The position numbers and the translations under genes were made by a program. This document shows, one piece after another, positions 20,695 to 28,041 of a stretch of 64,000 nucleotides of DNA. The stretch spans positions 62,001-126,000 of the forward strand of contig JAGGAC010000003.1 in the NCBI GenBank assembly GCA_017889635.1. Reading direction: 5' to 3'. The DNA comes from Bacillota bacterium (GTDB taxonomy: Bacteria > Bacillota > Negativicutes > Sporomusales > CTSoil-080). How positions within the stretch are numbered: position 1 is the stretch's first letter; every line of letters begins with the position of its first letter. The notes under the pieces are model-generated. The model was not told where the DNA came from. It saw nothing but the letters and a program-made list of their open reading frames with translations, and searched no databases.

Positions 20695-21635
20695 GTGGGC
20701 TACGGGTAGTGTTTATGGGAACGCCGGATTTTGCAGTTCCTTGCCTGGATAGGCTGGTAAAAGACAACTGCGAAATATTGACTGTTGTGACCCAACCTGA
20801 TCGTCCTAAGGGGCGGGGCCGCAAACTAACTCCATCACCAGTGAAAGAAGCAGCTTTACGGTATGGTTTACCGGTATTGCAACCGGAAAAAATAAAGACA
20901 CCGGATTTTATAGATCAGATAGTGGCGCTAAAACCGGAGGCAATTGTTGTTGTTGCTTTTGGCCAGATCTTACCTCAGAGCCTGCTGAATGTACCCAAAC
21001 TTGGCTGCATTAATGTGCACGCGTCGATTTTACCCAAATATCGCGGCGCGGCACCGATTCATTGGGCGGTAATAAACGGTGAGCGTGTAACCGGTGTTAC
21101 CACCATGTATATGGATGCTGGTCTGGATACTGGTGACATGATTTTAAAAAAGGAAGTAAATATTTTACCTGATGATACTACCGGTGAACTATACGATAAA
21201 CTGGGGCTGCTTGGCGCAGATCTTTTATCTGATACACTCCGCTTGATGATACAGGGGGATGTTCCTAGGGAAAAACAAGATGGCAGTCAAGCTACATATG
21301 CCAGTATGATTACCAGGGAAACGGAGCAAATAGATTGGCATCAGTCGGCTGAAGCTGTGCACAACTTGGTACGAGGACTTAATCCTTGGCCGTCGGCATA
21401 CTGTCGACATGATGGCAAAATTCTTAAGATATGGCAGACTAGAGTTAAGGAAGAGTCGCAAACCATTGTAGGAACGCCGGGCCAGGTAGTTGCCGTTGGC
21501 GAGAATGGATGTATTGTTGCTACTGGTGCTGGTCTGGTTGAACTTCGACAAGTTCAACCAGAGAGTAAAAAACGTATGAGTGCTGTCGAATATGTACGGG
21601 GGTATGGTCTAAATGTCGGGGAAATACTGGGCTAA
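20691..21635 (+). CDS. fmt: Methionyl-tRNA formyltransferase
   Basis: A 314-residue enzyme formylating initiator Met-tRNA with 10-formyl-tetrahydrofolate. It shows the N-terminal MGTPDFAVPCL, the catalytic block NVHASILPKYRGAAPIHWA (about 108-126) and a C-terminal OB domain. It starts inside the def stop (ATGA). Confidence 0.95.
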   Translation: MSGLRVVFMGTPDFAVPCLDRLVKDNCEILTVVTQPDRPKGRGRKLTPSPVKEAALRYGLPVLQPEKIKTPDFIDQIVALKPEAIVVVAFGQILPQSLLNVPKLGCINVHASILPKYRGAAPIHWAVINGERVTGVTTMYMDAGLDTGDMILKKEVNILPDDTTGELYDKLGLLGADLLSDTLRLMIQGDVPREKQDGSQATYASMITRETEQIDWHQSAEAVHNLVRGLNPWPSAYCRHDGKILKIWQTRVKEESQTIVGTPGQVVAVGENGCIVATGAGLVELRQVQPESKKRMSAVEYVRGYGLNVGEILG

Positions 21636-21648
21636 AGGTGAAGCTTTA

Positions 21649-22407
21649 ATGGCAGCAGTGCCGCGGCCGAAAAAAAGACTGTTTTTAGCGCTAATTATGG
21701 TAAGTCTTTTGGTGGCAGGTTTGTCCTGTTATGGAATCTGGATGGTTAGTTTTCAGGGGTTGGCCAATATTAGTGTTCATTTGCCATTCTTACTTGGTAG
21801 TATATTGGTGATTGCATTGGTTGCAATAGCCATAGGATTTTTCGGGGTTATTACCGCAATATTGGGGTTTCCAGCGTCGCCAGTTTTCTTGGGGGTGGCT
21901 TGGTCTGCTATTAACATATTGTTTCCTCTGGCAATAAGGATTGGCAAAGTTTTTGATATTGAAAAGGAACGAGTGGAACGCTCATTTATTGAAGTAAGCA
22001 ATCATTTGGTTCGGCAGAAGCGGATCAAAGTAAAGCCTGGAAAGCTTTTAGTATTGACGCCACATTGTATTCAGCACGAATCCTGCCCGCATAAGATTAC
22101 TCGCGATACGGCTAACTGCAAGATGTGCGGTAAGTGCCCGGTGGGAGATTTATTACGTTTAGCTCAATTGTATGGAATTAATATTGCTGTAGTGACTGGT
22201 GGTACGCTGGCTCGGAAGGTGGTAAAGACGCTAAGACCAGAAGCGGTGTTGGCTATTGCCTGTGAACGAGACCTGACGAGCGGTATTCAAGATATATTCC
22301 CATTGCCTGCAGTCGGTATATTGAATCAAAGGCCTGAAGGGCCATGTTGTAATACCACGGTGGATGTGGCTCAGGTGGAAAAAGCGATAAAAGATTTTTT
22401 GCTTTGA
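21649..22407 (+). CDS. DUF116 cysteine-rich membrane-anchored protein
   Basis: A 252-residue DUF116 protein. Two membrane segments (about 10-33 and 45-85) are followed by a cytosolic domain with a cysteine cluster (CIQHESCPHK, NCKMCGKCPVGD) and two further Cys sets (IACERD, GPCCNTT). The Cys spacing suggests a metal or iron-sulfur site. Function unknown, but the gene is regularly found between fmt and rsmB in Negativicutes and Clostridia. ATG at 21649 with AAGGTGA is chosen over the ATG at 21613 inside fmt. Confidence 0.8.
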   Translation: MAAVPRPKKRLFLALIMVSLLVAGLSCYGIWMVSFQGLANISVHLPFLLGSILVIALVAIAIGFFGVITAILGFPASPVFLGVAWSAINILFPLAIRIGKVFDIEKERVERSFIEVSNHLVRQKRIKVKPGKLLVLTPHCIQHESCPHKITRDTANCKMCGKCPVGDLLRLAQLYGINIAVVTGGTLARKVVKTLRPEAVLAIACERDLTSGIQDIFPLPAVGILNQRPEGPCCNTTVDVAQVEKAIKDFLL

Positions 22408-22443
22408 CAAAGAATTTAGCTGATGATTGAAATAGGGAGGCAT

Positions 22444-23811
22444 ATGGCGACAAAGATGGATGCAAGAGAAATTGCGCTAAAGATTATCGCTGAGGTGGAA
22501 ACCGGAGGGGCATATGCTAATATTGCTCTGGCTCGTGAACTTGGACGGCGGCAGCTTTCTGACCAGGACCGCCGCTTTGTTACCGAGTTGGTTTACGGTA
22601 CTGTAAAAGCGGCAAACACAATTGATTGGATTCTTAGTCATTATAGTAATCGACCACTGAAAAAATTACCGGCGGTTATCCGGAACATTCTGCGTATGGG
22701 GATATACCAGGTGTTTTTTTTGTCTAGAGTTCCAGCTTCCGCGGCTTGTAATCAGGCGGTGGAACTTGCTAAAAAATATGGCCATGTCGGAACAGTGAAG
22801 TTTGTTAACGCTGTGCTTAGAAGTGCTGCTCGGAATATGGATAAAGCAGTATATCCGGATAAAGCTTCACAGCCGGTAGCGTATTTGGCACTTAAATACT
22901 TTCATCCTGAGTGGCTGGTGAAAAGATGGTTAAGCCGCCTGGGGATAGAGGAAACCGAGGCGTTATGCCAAATAAACAATGAAACGCCACCACTTTCTGT
23001 TCGCACCAATACTTTGAGAATTTCACGTCAAGAGTTGATGGATAAGCTTGCTGGCGAAGGAGTTATGGCTGAAGTGTCGGACTGGACGCCAGAAGGCATT
23101 GTTTGTCGTGAATACCCAGCGCTTAATGGACTCAATTCACTGAAGAATGGACTGTTGCAGGTGCAAGATGAAAGTTCTATGATGGTGGCCCATGTTTTAT
23201 CGCCACAGCCAGGCGAGTTTGTTATTGATGCCTGTGGCGCTCCTGGTGGGAAGAGTACTCATATTGCAGCTATTATGGGCAATCAAGGCCGTGTGCTGTC
23301 TGTGGATTTATATGACCATAAGTTGAAGATAATAGATGAAAATTCGACACGCTTAGGCATTAGTATAATTGAGACTAAAGAAATGGATGCTGTAAAACTG
23401 GACACACTTTATTTTGGACAGGCTGATCGGGTATTGGTGGACGCGCCGTGTTCGGGGTTGGGTGTGTTAAGACGTAAACCTGATGCACGGTGGCGAAAAG
23501 CTGAAACTCAACTTGAGGAATTACCAAAACTCCAAGCTGCTATTTTGGCCAGTGCCGCCAACTGTGTGAAACCGGGGGGAGTATTGGTTTATAGTACCTG
23601 TACTACTGAGCCTGAAGAAAATGAACAAGTAGTAAAAGGCTTTTTGGATACACGAAGTGATTTTATTTTAGAGGAAACGGGAGAATTTTTGCCGCAAAGA
23701 AGGCCTGGAGCATTTGTGCAGTTCTGGCCTCACCGTGATAGAGTGGACGGTTTTTTCATTGCTCGTATGGTAAAAAGGGCGGTAAGCGGGGGTGGCTGTG
23801 ATAAAAACTGA
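22444..23811 (+). CDS. rsmB: 16S rRNA m5C967 methyltransferase
   Basis: A roughly 455-residue enzyme methylating C967 of 16S rRNA. An N-terminal NusB-like RNA-binding domain (about 1-140) is followed by a SAM-dependent domain with DACGAPGGKSTH, VDAPCSGLGVLRRKPDARW (Cys of motif IV) and the catalytic YSTCT Cys. GGGAGG is only three bases from the ATG at 22444; the ATG at 22423 and the ATG at 22456 are alternatives. Its end overlaps rlmN by 20 bases. Confidence 0.9.
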   Translation: MATKMDAREIALKIIAEVETGGAYANIALARELGRRQLSDQDRRFVTELVYGTVKAANTIDWILSHYSNRPLKKLPAVIRNILRMGIYQVFFLSRVPASAACNQAVELAKKYGHVGTVKFVNAVLRSAARNMDKAVYPDKASQPVAYLALKYFHPEWLVKRWLSRLGIEETEALCQINNETPPLSVRTNTLRISRQELMDKLAGEGVMAEVSDWTPEGIVCREYPALNGLNSLKNGLLQVQDESSMMVAHVLSPQPGEFVIDACGAPGGKSTHIAAIMGNQGRVLSVDLYDHKLKIIDENSTRLGISIIETKEMDAVKLDTLYFGQADRVLVDAPCSGLGVLRRKPDARWRKAETQLEELPKLQAAILASAANCVKPGGVLVYSTCTTEPEENEQVVKGFLDTRSDFILEETGEFLPQRRPGAFVQFWPHRDRVDGFFIARMVKRAVSGGGCDKN

Positions 23812-24850
23812 TTTATGCGGTATGTTTGCTGATGAGATCGCCGCTGTCGTGGCTTCTTATGGTTTGGAAAGATACCGCGGCCGCCAAATTGCTGAGTGGA
23901 TTTACCGACGGGGGGCCGCAGACTTTGGGGTAATGACCAGTCTGCCAAAAGATAAACGGGAGCTTTTGAACAGACATTTTGGTATTGGCGCAGTCAAAGT
24001 GCAGGCAGAGCAGCATGCTGCTGATGGCAGCACAAGTAAATTTTTGTTGGCTTTAAGTGACGGTTTGGCAGTGGAAACGGTACTTATGCGTCACCGCTAT
24101 GGCAACAGTGTATGTGTTTCTACTCAGGTAGGATGTGGTATGGGGTGCATTTTTTGTGCTTCAACAATTAATGGGGTTATTCGTAATTTGACTGGAGGTG
24201 AAATTCTGTCTCAGGTGCTCTATATCAACCAGTTTCTAAGACAATTTGATGCTGCTGTTGATTCGGTGGTGATTATGGGCTCTGGTGAACCTTTAGCCAA
24301 TTATGATAATGTTCTCCGGTTTATCAAGTTGTGCCACCAGGAATACTGTTTAAATATGAGTTATCGCAGCTTTACCTTGTCGACCGCAGGATTGGTGCCG
24401 GGAATTGATCGGCTGGCGTCAGAAGGGCTGCCTGTGACACTTGCGATTTCGCTCCATGCTCCTAATAACGTTGAACGGTCGCGATTGATGCCAATTAACG
24501 AAAAGTATCCGCTGGAAGAGCTGCTTGCGGCCGCTGATCGCTACGCAAGTGTAACCGGGCGGCGTGTAACCTATGAGTATACTTTAATCTCAGAAATAAA
24601 CGATTTTGACCGCCATGCTAGACAATTAGTTGGCCTCATGAAAAGACGCCTAGCCAATGTTAACCTTATTCCTGTAAACCCAGTCTCTGAAAGCGGCTTG
24701 CTTAGGCCAGATAAAGTCAAAGTTGACCGATTTCTTGAAATTCTTCACAATGGAGGGATTAACGCAACTGTGCGCCGGGAAATGGGAACGGATATACGCG
24801 CAGCTTGTGGTCAGCTTCGCCATAAAGTAATCTCAGATAGTAGAAACTAG
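23792..24850 (+). CDS. rlmN: Dual-specificity 23S rRNA / tRNA adenine C2-methyltransferase
   Basis: A 352-residue radical SAM enzyme making 2-methyladenosine in 23S rRNA (A2503) and some tRNAs. The cluster motif CxxxCxxC is at C115, C119 and C122, and the C-terminal catalytic Cys is in IRAACGQL. The start is a GTG at 23792 inside rsmB; a second GTG at 23798 is possible. It ends the priA-rlmN housekeeping run; an accessory segment begins directly after. Confidence 0.93.
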   Translation: MAVIKTDLCGMFADEIAAVVASYGLERYRGRQIAEWIYRRGAADFGVMTSLPKDKRELLNRHFGIGAVKVQAEQHAADGSTSKFLLALSDGLAVETVLMRHRYGNSVCVSTQVGCGMGCIFCASTINGVIRNLTGGEILSQVLYINQFLRQFDAAVDSVVIMGSGEPLANYDNVLRFIKLCHQEYCLNMSYRSFTLSTAGLVPGIDRLASEGLPVTLAISLHAPNNVERSRLMPINEKYPLEELLAAADRYASVTGRRVTYEYTLISEINDFDRHARQLVGLMKRRLANVNLIPVNPVSESGLLRPDKVKVDRFLEILHNGGINATVRREMGTDIRAACGQLRHKVISDSRN

Positions 24851-24877
24851 GTTTTAGACTATCTGAGTATATTGGTA

Positions 24878-24907
24878 TTGACATATAGGGTGTGGATGGT
24901 GTACTAT
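24878..24907 (+). promoter_or_regulatory. Promoter of the MFS-marR operon
   Basis: A consensus TTGACA (24878-24883), an 18-base spacer and TACTAT (24902-24907). The first MarR operator starts eleven bases after the -10, so a bound repressor would cover the transcription start. Confidence 0.7.
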
Positions 24908-24917
24908 TAACAAATAG

Positions 24918-24929
24918 TTAACTAGTTAA
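24918..24929. promoter_or_regulatory. MarR operator copy 1
   Basis: A perfect palindrome TTAACTAGTTAA lying over the predicted transcription start of the MFS gene. The same 12-mer recurs at 24946 and 26869. Its left flank ATAG matches copy 3. Confidence 0.7.
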
Positions 24930-24938
24930 TAATTAGCT

Positions 24939-24964
24939 GAAATAATTAACTAGTTAATTATTTC
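24939..24964. promoter_or_regulatory. MarR operator copy 2, extended 26-bp palindrome
   Basis: A perfect 26-bp palindrome centred between 24951 and 24952, with the core TTAACTAGTTAA at 24946-24957. It lies 28 bases from copy 1. Two dyads this close fit cooperative binding of MarR dimers. Confidence 0.7.
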
Positions 24965-25079
24965 TTTATTTACTAGTTGGAATGCAATAAACAAATCTAT
25001 TCGAGTAGTAACAAAGTTTTGGTTGTTTAAATGCAAAGAAAAAGCACTTTTATTAAAAGAAGAAAAGAGGAGATATAAG

Positions 25080-26288
25080 GTGAACGTTCGATTATGGACC
25101 AAAAATTTTATTTTGTTGCTTTGTTCCAATGCATTAATGTTTGGTGGTTTTCATATTCTGTTGCCGACACTCCCGCTTTATGCGGCTTATAATGGGGCTA
25201 ACGGAACAGAAATAGGAGTTATAACCGGCATTTTTGGGTTTTCAGCAATTTTTATTCGTTTTTTTACCGATTTCGGAATAAAAAAACTGGGAAAAAAGAA
25301 TTGTTTGTTTCTTGGCTTAGCGCTTAACATTATTTGTACAGCAGGCTATGCAATATTTACTTCGGTTGACGGAATGATTGCAACCCGGATTATTCATGGT
25401 TTTGGCTTTGGGATGACTACTACTTTTTACGCTGCAATTGCATCTGATATTGTACCGTATACCCGCAGAGGTGAGGGTATGGGATATTTCGGATTGGGAA
25501 GTACGGTAGCAATGGCTTTAGCACCTGCTGCCGGAGTATGGCTGGTAAAAGATTATGGTTTTGTTGCCATGTTTGTGGTTGCGGCAATTGGTACAGCTAT
25601 TGCATTGATTGGAACAATGCTTTGTTCTGTACCGCGGGAGGTTGTTGTCCTCGAAACTGCACAGGAAAAAACGAGTTTGCTTTCAAAGCTTTTTGAAACA
25701 GGAACAGGTTTCCCTGCGTTTCTGACAATACTGTTTGGCCTTGGGTACGGCAGTGTGAATACCTTTGTAGCAATGCTGGCGCAAGAGGCGCATATTCCGG
25801 ATGCTGGTTACTTCTTCATTGTTGGAACATTATGTGTTTTCTTATCACGCCCATTAGGCGGAAAGATTTTTGATAGTAAAGGCCCGGCATGGATAATCTT
25901 ACCTGGAGCAATTTTATTACTTGCTGGATTAGTGCTGCTTACCAAAACTACGTCGCTTATAATGCTACTTGGGGTATCGGTATTATATGGCTTCGGTGGA
26001 GGCTTTCTGTTACCGTCGCTCTTAACTTGGATGCTGAATTTAGTGCAGTCTAACCGCCGGAGTGGTGCTAGCGCGACTTTTTATAATATGCTGGATGTGG
26101 GAACAAGTGCGGGAGCCATTTTACTTGGATCTTTAGCCGAGAAAACCGGCTTTGTCAATATGTACATATATTCGGCAGCCGCAATGGGCATTTTCCTGTT
26201 CGCTTTTATTATATATGTATTGCTATATGGAAACACCGGAAAGGTTCAACAGGAAGAAGAGTTGGAACTTGCTCATGATATTAAATAA
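25080..26288 (+). CDS. Major facilitator superfamily transporter
   Basis: A 402-residue, 12-segment MFS permease, probably a drug or metabolite exporter. The N-terminal half shows a cytoplasmic loop after the second segment (FTDFGIKKLGKKN) and an R-x-x-H-G-F-G-F-G motif in segment 4 (TRIIHGFGFGM). The two halves are separated by a loop near residue 200. GTG at 25080 has GAGGAGA upstream; the longer frame to 25023 runs through A-rich leader. Followed 45 bases later by a MarR gene, a common self-regulated export unit. Substrate unknown. Confidence 0.85.
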   Translation: MNVRLWTKNFILLLCSNALMFGGFHILLPTLPLYAAYNGANGTEIGVITGIFGFSAIFIRFFTDFGIKKLGKKNCLFLGLALNIICTAGYAIFTSVDGMIATRIIHGFGFGMTTTFYAAIASDIVPYTRRGEGMGYFGLGSTVAMALAPAAGVWLVKDYGFVAMFVVAAIGTAIALIGTMLCSVPREVVVLETAQEKTSLLSKLFETGTGFPAFLTILFGLGYGSVNTFVAMLAQEAHIPDAGYFFIVGTLCVFLSRPLGGKIFDSKGPAWIILPGAILLLAGLVLLTKTTSLIMLLGVSVLYGFGGGFLLPSLLTWMLNLVQSNRRSGASATFYNMLDVGTSAGAILLGSLAEKTGFVNMYIYSAAAMGIFLFAFIIYVLLYGNTGKVQQEEELELAHDIK

Positions 26289-26333
26289 TGGTGTTATAAA
26301 TTAGTCATTTAAACTAATCTTGGAGGAGGAAAG

Positions 26334-26810
26334 ATGGATAACCCGCGCCTTTACCCAATTGGTGATATTCTTCATAATACTGATATAAACTTTTCAAATT
26401 TGCTTTCTGCCAGGTTTAAGGAATTTGATGTTACTCCGGAACAATGGCTTTTACTTCATTCTTTATCAGCAAATGATGGGATAAATCAGAAAGAACTTTC
26501 GGCACGAGTGGGAAAAAATCAGACTATTGTTACGCGAATGTTGGATATCTTAGAACGCAAAGGCTGTGTTGAGCGAAAACCAGCTCCTGCAGACAGACGG
26601 GCCTTTCTAGTATGTATAACGGATAAAGGCTTAGAACTACAGAAACAATTACTGGCTGTAGAAGAGAAAACGGTGAAAGCCGTGTTGAAAGATATTTTAC
26701 CGGAGAAACTTGACACCTTTATTCAGATTTGCAACAAGATTAATGAAAGTACTGAGGGGATTATAAGAGAATTTAAAAACCATAAAGTGTCCTGCCCCAG
26801 ATTTGAATAA
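26334..26810 (+). CDS. MarR-family transcriptional regulator (operon repressor)
   Basis: A 158-residue winged-helix MarR protein. The recognition region GINQKELSARVGKNQTIVTRMLDILERKG (seen as INQKELSARVG and TRMLDILERKG) and the wing RKPAPADRRAFLVCIT are clear. It likely represses its own operon by binding the TTAACTAGTTAA palindromes upstream of the MFS gene and downstream of its own terminator; this is inferred from location and symmetry. A Cys (VLVCI and the final SCPRF) may sense redox or ligand. TTGGAGGAGG precedes the ATG. Confidence 0.88.
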   Translation: MDNPRLYPIGDILHNTDINFSNLLSARFKEFDVTPEQWLLLHSLSANDGINQKELSARVGKNQTIVTRMLDILERKGCVERKPAPADRRAFLVCITDKGLELQKQLLAVEEKTVKAVLKDILPEKLDTFIQICNKINESTEGIIREFKNHKVSCPRFE

Positions 26811-26822
26811 TTACTTTTCTGT

Positions 26823-26862
26823 AGATAAAAAAAATATAACATTTGTTATATTTTTTTTATCT
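26823..26862. terminator. Terminator after the MFS-marR operon
   Basis: A perfect 18-bp A/T-rich inverted repeat (26823-26840 with 26845-26862), loop ATTT, with A8 and T8 runs inside the arms. It separates marR from operator copy 3 and the small ORF that follows. Confidence 0.75.
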
Positions 26863-26868
26863 GAATAG

Positions 26869-26880
26869 TTAACTAGTTAA
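26869..26880. promoter_or_regulatory. MarR operator copy 3
   Basis: An exact third copy of TTAACTAGTTAA with the same left flank (AATAG) as copy 1. A -10-like TATAAAAT follows at 26884-26891. It lies after the marR terminator and before a small membrane ORF, so that ORF is the likely third target. Confidence 0.65.
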
Positions 26881-26932
26881 TTATATAAAATAGGAGCTAA
26901 AGTTTAAATTTGTAACGAGGGAAGGTGAAGTT

Positions 26933-27130
26933 ATTCAGCTCACTTTTATTACTTCCTTTGTCCTTTGGCTAATTATTGCTGTATTGAGTTATCTTTTTTC
27001 TTCACCGTCATTGGATGAAAATGATAAAGAGCCGTTTCGCCAGATCAGCAGATCGGTTAAAAAGAGAGTAGGTTATTCGTTAATAATAGCCACTTTTATG
27101 CTAATAGGATTAGTAGCTATTGACAGATAG
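26933..27130 (+). CDS. Small two-segment membrane protein with apparent ATT start
   Basis: A 65-residue frame not opened by ATG, GTG or TTG. AAGGTGA lies four bases ahead of an in-frame ATT at 26933, and a stop precedes the frame. The product has two hydrophobic segments (about residues 3-23 and 48-63) joined by a charged loop (SSPSLDENDKEPFRQISRSVKKR) here cut as SLDENDKEPF and SVKKRVG. The hydrophobic/charged pattern looks protein-like. No family recognised. Operator copy 3 sits about 50 bases upstream, suggesting MarR control. Alternatives: a decayed gene, or a start in another frame. Confidence 0.45.
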   Translation: MQLTFITSFVLWLIIAVLSYLFSSPSLDENDKEPFRQISRSVKKRVGYSLIIATFMLIGLVAIDR

Positions 27131-27249
27131 TTGCTTATTGTAGAATTGTGAAAGTTACTCAGGAAAATTAAACTTGTATAAAATTCAAAATTCTTATATG
27201 ATAATCCAAACGCAGAAAAAATATTTTGTTTCAGATTTGGTCACGGTAA

Positions 27250-27278
27250 TTGTATTCTGGAGAATTGTCTGGTATAAC
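27250..27278 (+). promoter_or_regulatory. Promoter of the second marR gene with dyad in the spacer
   Basis: TTGTAT (27250-27255), 17-base spacer, TATAAC (27273-27278) with a TG extension at 27270-27271. The dyad ATTCTGGAGAAT (27254-27265) lies between the boxes, a plausible operator for the gene's own product. Confidence 0.55.
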
Positions 27279-27300
27279 TTAGACAAAGGGGGCGTTTGTC

Positions 27301-27783
27301 ATTGCTAATCCTGAAGAAATAATTGATCCGTATTGGGGGCAGATGGAAACAACCGACCGCGTAATGCATCAATTGTACCAAACTACTCGAATTATTTCTA
27401 AGAGTGTGAATAAAATGCTGGAATCACATGGCCTATTTAGTTCTGAATGGACAATTATCAAAGTAATTAAGGAACGAGGCTCAATGTCGCAAGCTACGTT
27501 AGCGAATTATTTAAATATTGAACCGGCGGCAATATCGAAAAGCTTGTTTAAGTTAGAGAAAAAAGGAATAGTTGAGCGACGGGCGGGAAGTGACAAACGG
27601 GAAAAAGCGGTATTTTTGACTGAAGCTGCTTTGCAGCAATACCCAATCTGGCAAGATGTTGTTGCTAGGAATCGAAAACAAGTGTTTAATGAGTTGTCTG
27701 CTGAGGACCAAAATCAATTATATATGTTGTTAAAGGCTATATTTAGAAGCGCCAAACATGAATCGCCTCCCGATGAAGAATGA
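27301..27783 (+). CDS. MarR-family transcriptional regulator, second copy
   Basis: A winged-helix MarR regulator: helix-turn-helix GSMSQATLANYLNIEPAAIS and wing VERRAGSDKREKAVFLT. Only the first ATG at 27343 is canonical, but its GGGGG is three bases away. The frame runs upstream to an ATT at 27301 with AAAGGGGGC seven bases ahead and a protein-like segment (NPEEIIDPYWGQ). That start gives 160 residues, the ATG start 146. It has no MFS partner; the next gene is an ABC protein 258 bases downstream. It is only distantly similar to the first MarR. Confidence 0.8.
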   Translation: MANPEEIIDPYWGQMETTDRVMHQLYQTTRIISKSVNKMLESHGLFSSEWTIIKVIKERGSMSQATLANYLNIEPAAISKSLFKLEKKGIVERRAGSDKREKAVFLTEAALQQYPIWQDVVARNRKQVFNELSAEDQNQLYMLLKAIFRSAKHESPPDEE

Positions 27784-27848
27784 CTAATATTACTGTGAGG
27801 ACGGTTTTATAGTCGTAAGAGCAAGTTGATTGCCTTGGATATAGCTTG

Positions 27849-27894
27849 ACCCAGGCTTTGATAGCATCCTGATGGAACTGCTAAAAACCTGGGT
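27849..27894. repeat. Hairpin upstream of the ABC transporter gene
   Basis: ACCCAGG (27849-27855) pairs with CCTGGGT (27888-27894), and inside it TAGCA with TGCTA. No T-tract follows, so it is not a plain terminator. The rest of the 258-base gap (27784-28041) shows no gene, only AAGAAAGGAG ahead of the ABC gene. Confidence 0.5.
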
Positions 27895-28041
27895 TAAATT
27901 ATATTTTCAAATATAAAGAGGTAATGGGCTGAGAAAGGAATTTGTAATATAAAGTCGAAATTATACTCTTTGTGCGATGGATGGGTTTGCAGTTCGATAA
28001 GTATTTCATTAACAGATACGTAAGAAAGGAGAGCAAACTAC

